Below the pieces are notes generated by a model, which was given only the letters and a program-made list of their open reading frames with translations, was not told the DNA's origin and searched no databases. A program made the translations under genes and the position numbers. Shown here piece after piece: positions 40,990-43,027 of a stretch of DNA of 43,027 bases; the stretch's first letter is position 1; the number at the start of each line of letters is the position of its first letter. The DNA is from Candidatus Pacearchaeota archaeon. GTDB taxonomy: Archaea > Nanobdellota > Nanobdellia > Pacearchaeales > GW2011-AR1. The stretch lies in assembly GCA_030699205.1 (NCBI GenBank), contig JAUYJY010000058.1, positions 1-43,027 on the forward strand, in the 5' to 3' direction.

Positions 40990-41008
40990 AATAGATATTT
41001 TTTCTCAC

Positions 41009-41052
41009 GCTATAGAGTAAACGCACTAATTTCCGTATATTTTTATGCGTTT
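41009..41052. repeat. Hairpin with conserved loop, copy B
   Basis: AAACGCA (41019-41025) pairs with TGCGTTT (41046-41052); the loop holds TAATTTCCGTATA, as in copy A at 14949-14981. GCTATAG precedes both. It lies 20 nt after the primase stop and is followed by a T-run (TTTTTT), so it could act as a 3'-end signal. Confidence 0.55.
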
Positions 41053-41164
41053 TTTCAATCAAAATAACTCAAAAAAGCCACCAAGGACTTCAACTGTCAA
41101 AACCACGCGGGAAACATTTTTTAGTTTTCAGAATAAGGCGGAGTCAAGTTAAAAAATTATCAAA

Positions 41165-43027
41165 TCAACTTTTTAAATCTAGTGTAATAAATTTCCTTCC
41201 ATTTCCCTCATGCTTCTTATGGTGTTTATTTAGGAATTTTATAGTTAAATAAACTCCGGACATAAACAAAATAACCAATCCCACCCAGGTGATTGTATTC
41301 AAATTAGTTTCCGATATTGCAAGACCCGTTAAGCCGGAAGAACTTAACGAAACTTTTTTATTATATCTATTTGAATTTCTCCCATCACTAACATCAAATA
41401 CTAAATCAAAGTCCCCTATAGAATCTTTAGGCAATTCAAATTCCAATATAAAGTTTCTTTTAGCATTTCCTTCCACCTTTGCATTTGCTTCTCCTTTAAC
41501 AATTTCAGAATTCTCTGAGTTTAGAAGAATATAATTAACTAAAAATTCTCTCTCATTGATGTCAAGATTTTCAATAGAATAATCAACCTTTAATTTATTT
41601 CCATTTCTTTGAGTGCTTAAAATAACCGCATCAAAATTTCCTACAACGACCTCAAAATTAAATTCAACGCTTTTATTAGCTTCTTTACATTTAATTTCAA
41701 TATCCAAATTATATTTCTTAGCTATTGCATTCAAGGGAACATTCAATGAAAATACATAGTTTATATTCTGTCCGGGACCTATAGATTCAGATTGTTTATT
41801 TGAAATCCATTCAGAAGATTCTCCCTGCGGCAGGAGTTTGCATTCGTTTAAAAATCTCGTTCCCTTATTTGTAACTTCTAGTAAAACCGCTTCACTCTTT
41901 CCCCTTCCAATTTTAAAACTCTCAATTTCTCCAAATTCTATAGTATATATTAAAGGCAAAAATGAACTGCTTCCGCCTCCTCCGCCTCCGCCTCCTCCAC
42001 CGCCCTGCGATGGTGGAGCACTCCCGCCTGTGTCTACTTCAATACTAAAAGATGAAGATGAAATATTTGAATTGCCTGCAGAATCATTTATCTTTAAATC
42101 TAAAACATAGTTTGAGTAAGTATCTACACTAAATTCTGTAGAACTGCAATTAGTAACTACTTTATTTTTAACAACCTGTTCTCCTGAAGAAGCAAAACTC
42201 ACATTATAAACGCAATTCACAGGACTTGCATCAGTTACCGAAAAATCTAAAGGAATTCCCGCTAAATTATTATAAGTTCCCAAAGGTGCGGAAATGCTCA
42301 CCGCAGGATTTGTCACATCTACGCTAAATGTCTTATTTCCATCAAATGCACCATTTCCTAATGTGTCATTGCAATAAACATTCCACAAATAAGTCCCCTC
42401 TGTTAAATTCAAAAAGAAAGTGTCCTGCACTCCTGAAACTACATCGCTATGCGTCTCATTTAATATAAATTCTCCCGAAAAATTCCCAAATAAAGAACAG
42501 CTGTCCAAATCAATATCTGTCGCTGTATAATTAAATCCAATATTCTGTGTATATCCCAGATAGCTGTTTATTGGAGAATGCAATAAAATTGAAGGAGCAC
42601 CGATAAGAACACTAAAGTTTACTTCATCATATCCCTCAAGTCCAAGAACGCTTTCATTTGCATAAACCTCAAGAGTATAATCTCCATTTCCTGAAACATC
42701 AAAAGTCATATTCTCACAATTTACTATGCTCGCATTATTTAGTCCTTCGTCTAAAGTATACCAACAAGAATCTAAATCATCTGATTGCACACTAAAATTC
42801 AATTCCAAACTTTCATTGGTTCCAAATGTTTGCTCTTCACCAGGAAAAGCAATTTCAACTATTGGATTCACAGCAAGAATATCATAATCTATTTCTATAT
42901 TGTTTAAGTAAGGATTTAATTCAGAATCTTCACTCTCAAAATAAAAAATATATTGTAAATACTGGCTTTCAAGGTTAAGTTCTTCAAAAGAGCCAGAAAA
43001 GAATGTATCTCCCGTGCCGTCGGGTCC
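41165..43027 (-). CDS. Secreted/membrane-anchored beta-sandwich protein (partial, 5' end outside window)
   Basis: At least 620 residues; the frame stays open to the right edge, so the internal GTG at 42871 is not the start. The ectodomain is a string of Ig-like units with Cys pairs (DSCWYTLDEGLNN, DLDSCSLFGNF, SPVNCVYNVS), then an unusual linker of eleven or so consecutive Gly (~320), then NEW3/CARDB-like domains (LLEVTNKGTRFLNECKLLP). The C-terminus is TGLAISETN, one membrane helix (ITWVGLVILFMSGVYLTI) and a basic tail with KHHKKH. Likely an envelope protein. Confidence 0.75.
   Translation of the reverse strand, partial: GPDGTGDTFFSGSFEELNLESQYLQYIFYFESEDSELNPYLNNIEIDYDILAVNPIVEIAFPGEEQTFGTNESLELNFSVQSDDLDSCWYTLDEGLNNASIVNCENMTFDVSGNGDYTLEVYANESVLGLEGYDEVNFSVLIGAPSILLHSPINSYLGYTQNIGFNYTATDIDLDSCSLFGNFSGEFILNETHSDVVSGVQDTFFLNLTEGTYLWNVYCNDTLGNGAFDGNKTFSVDVTNPAVSISAPLGTYNNLAGIPLDFSVTDASPVNCVYNVSFASSGEQVVKNKVVTNCSSTEFSVDTYSNYVLDLKINDSAGNSNISSSSFSIEVDTGGSAPPSQGGGGGGGGGGGSSSFLPLIYTIEFGEIESFKIGRGKSEAVLLEVTNKGTRFLNECKLLPQGESSEWISNKQSESIGPGQNINYVFSLNVPLNAIAKKYNLDIEIKCKEANKSVEFNFEVVVGNFDAVILSTQRNGNKLKVDYSIENLDINEREFLVNYILLNSENSEIVKGEANAKVEGNAKRNFILEFELPKDSIGDFDLVFDVSDGRNSNRYNKKVSLSSSGLTGLAISETNLNTITWVGLVILFMSGVYLTIKFLNKHHKKHEGNGRKFITLDLKS

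Noticed and set aside
41970..42005. CCTCCG-type repeat near 41980 as a microsatellite or CRISPR-like unit
   Set aside because: It encodes the poly-Gly linker of the surface protein on the minus strand.

Overview
The window comes from an AT-rich archaeal genome, most likely a DPANN archaeon of the Nanoarchaeota/Pacearchaeota/Woesearchaeota side. This rests on archaeal information-processing genes (aIF5A, L40e, L37Ae, Rpo12, Spt5, prefoldin beta, PCNA, a fused small/large-type primase), archaeal FtsZ and SepF, TATA boxes 22-30 nt upstream of apparently leaderless starts, an archaeal S-layer gene, and very many small proteins with pilin-type N-termini. The lineage is an inference; no rRNA is present.

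Layout. 1-1500: a hairpin repeat, then a divergent wHTH / CARF-like pair and a lipoprotein. 1822-8623: core block with aIF5A-L40e-site-2 protease (minus), FKBP, ftsZ, secE-spt5-rpl11, tRNA-Pro(UGG), rpl37ae-rpoP-prefoldin beta and sepF (plus). 9079-15604: envelope genes (a secreted CARDB/NEW3-like protein, an archaeosortase-like protein next to a DedA protein, two secreted paralog-like proteins) separated by structured repeats. 15113-17190: an accessory island with a deaminase and a 2H phosphoesterase-like gene between folded repeats. 17190-20112: the S-layer gene with a structured leader that contains a possible leaderless upstream ORF. 20389-38404: a long minus-strand surface/pilin cluster with six pilin-like proteins, a DHH phosphoesterase and giant Cys-rich ectoproteins. 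38511-40989: divergent PCNA and primase. 41165 to the end: a partial secreted protein.

The surface cluster holds two versions of one giant protein. One is intact (33463-37464). The other is in two pieces, an N-terminal half (31081-32628) and a C-terminal half (24396-26492), separated by about 4.6 kb. That gap holds two HEPN/MNT toxin-antitoxin pairs, a DUF234-type ATPase and a lipoprotein. Three extra copies of the promoter plus signal segment of the C-terminal gene stand between the modules in the gap, as expected if modules were inserted one after another at the 5' end of that gene, each time displacing the old leader.

The second striking signal is a family of ~92-bp double-hairpin elements (seven copies, one divergent, one carrying an 89-bp insert). 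The loops of the two hairpins are complementary in the best copies. A divergent copy has different stem and loop sequences but keeps the stems and has its own complementary loops, which points to selection on structure. Two copies are preceded by a 160-nt array of four hairpins with different sequences but a similar layout.
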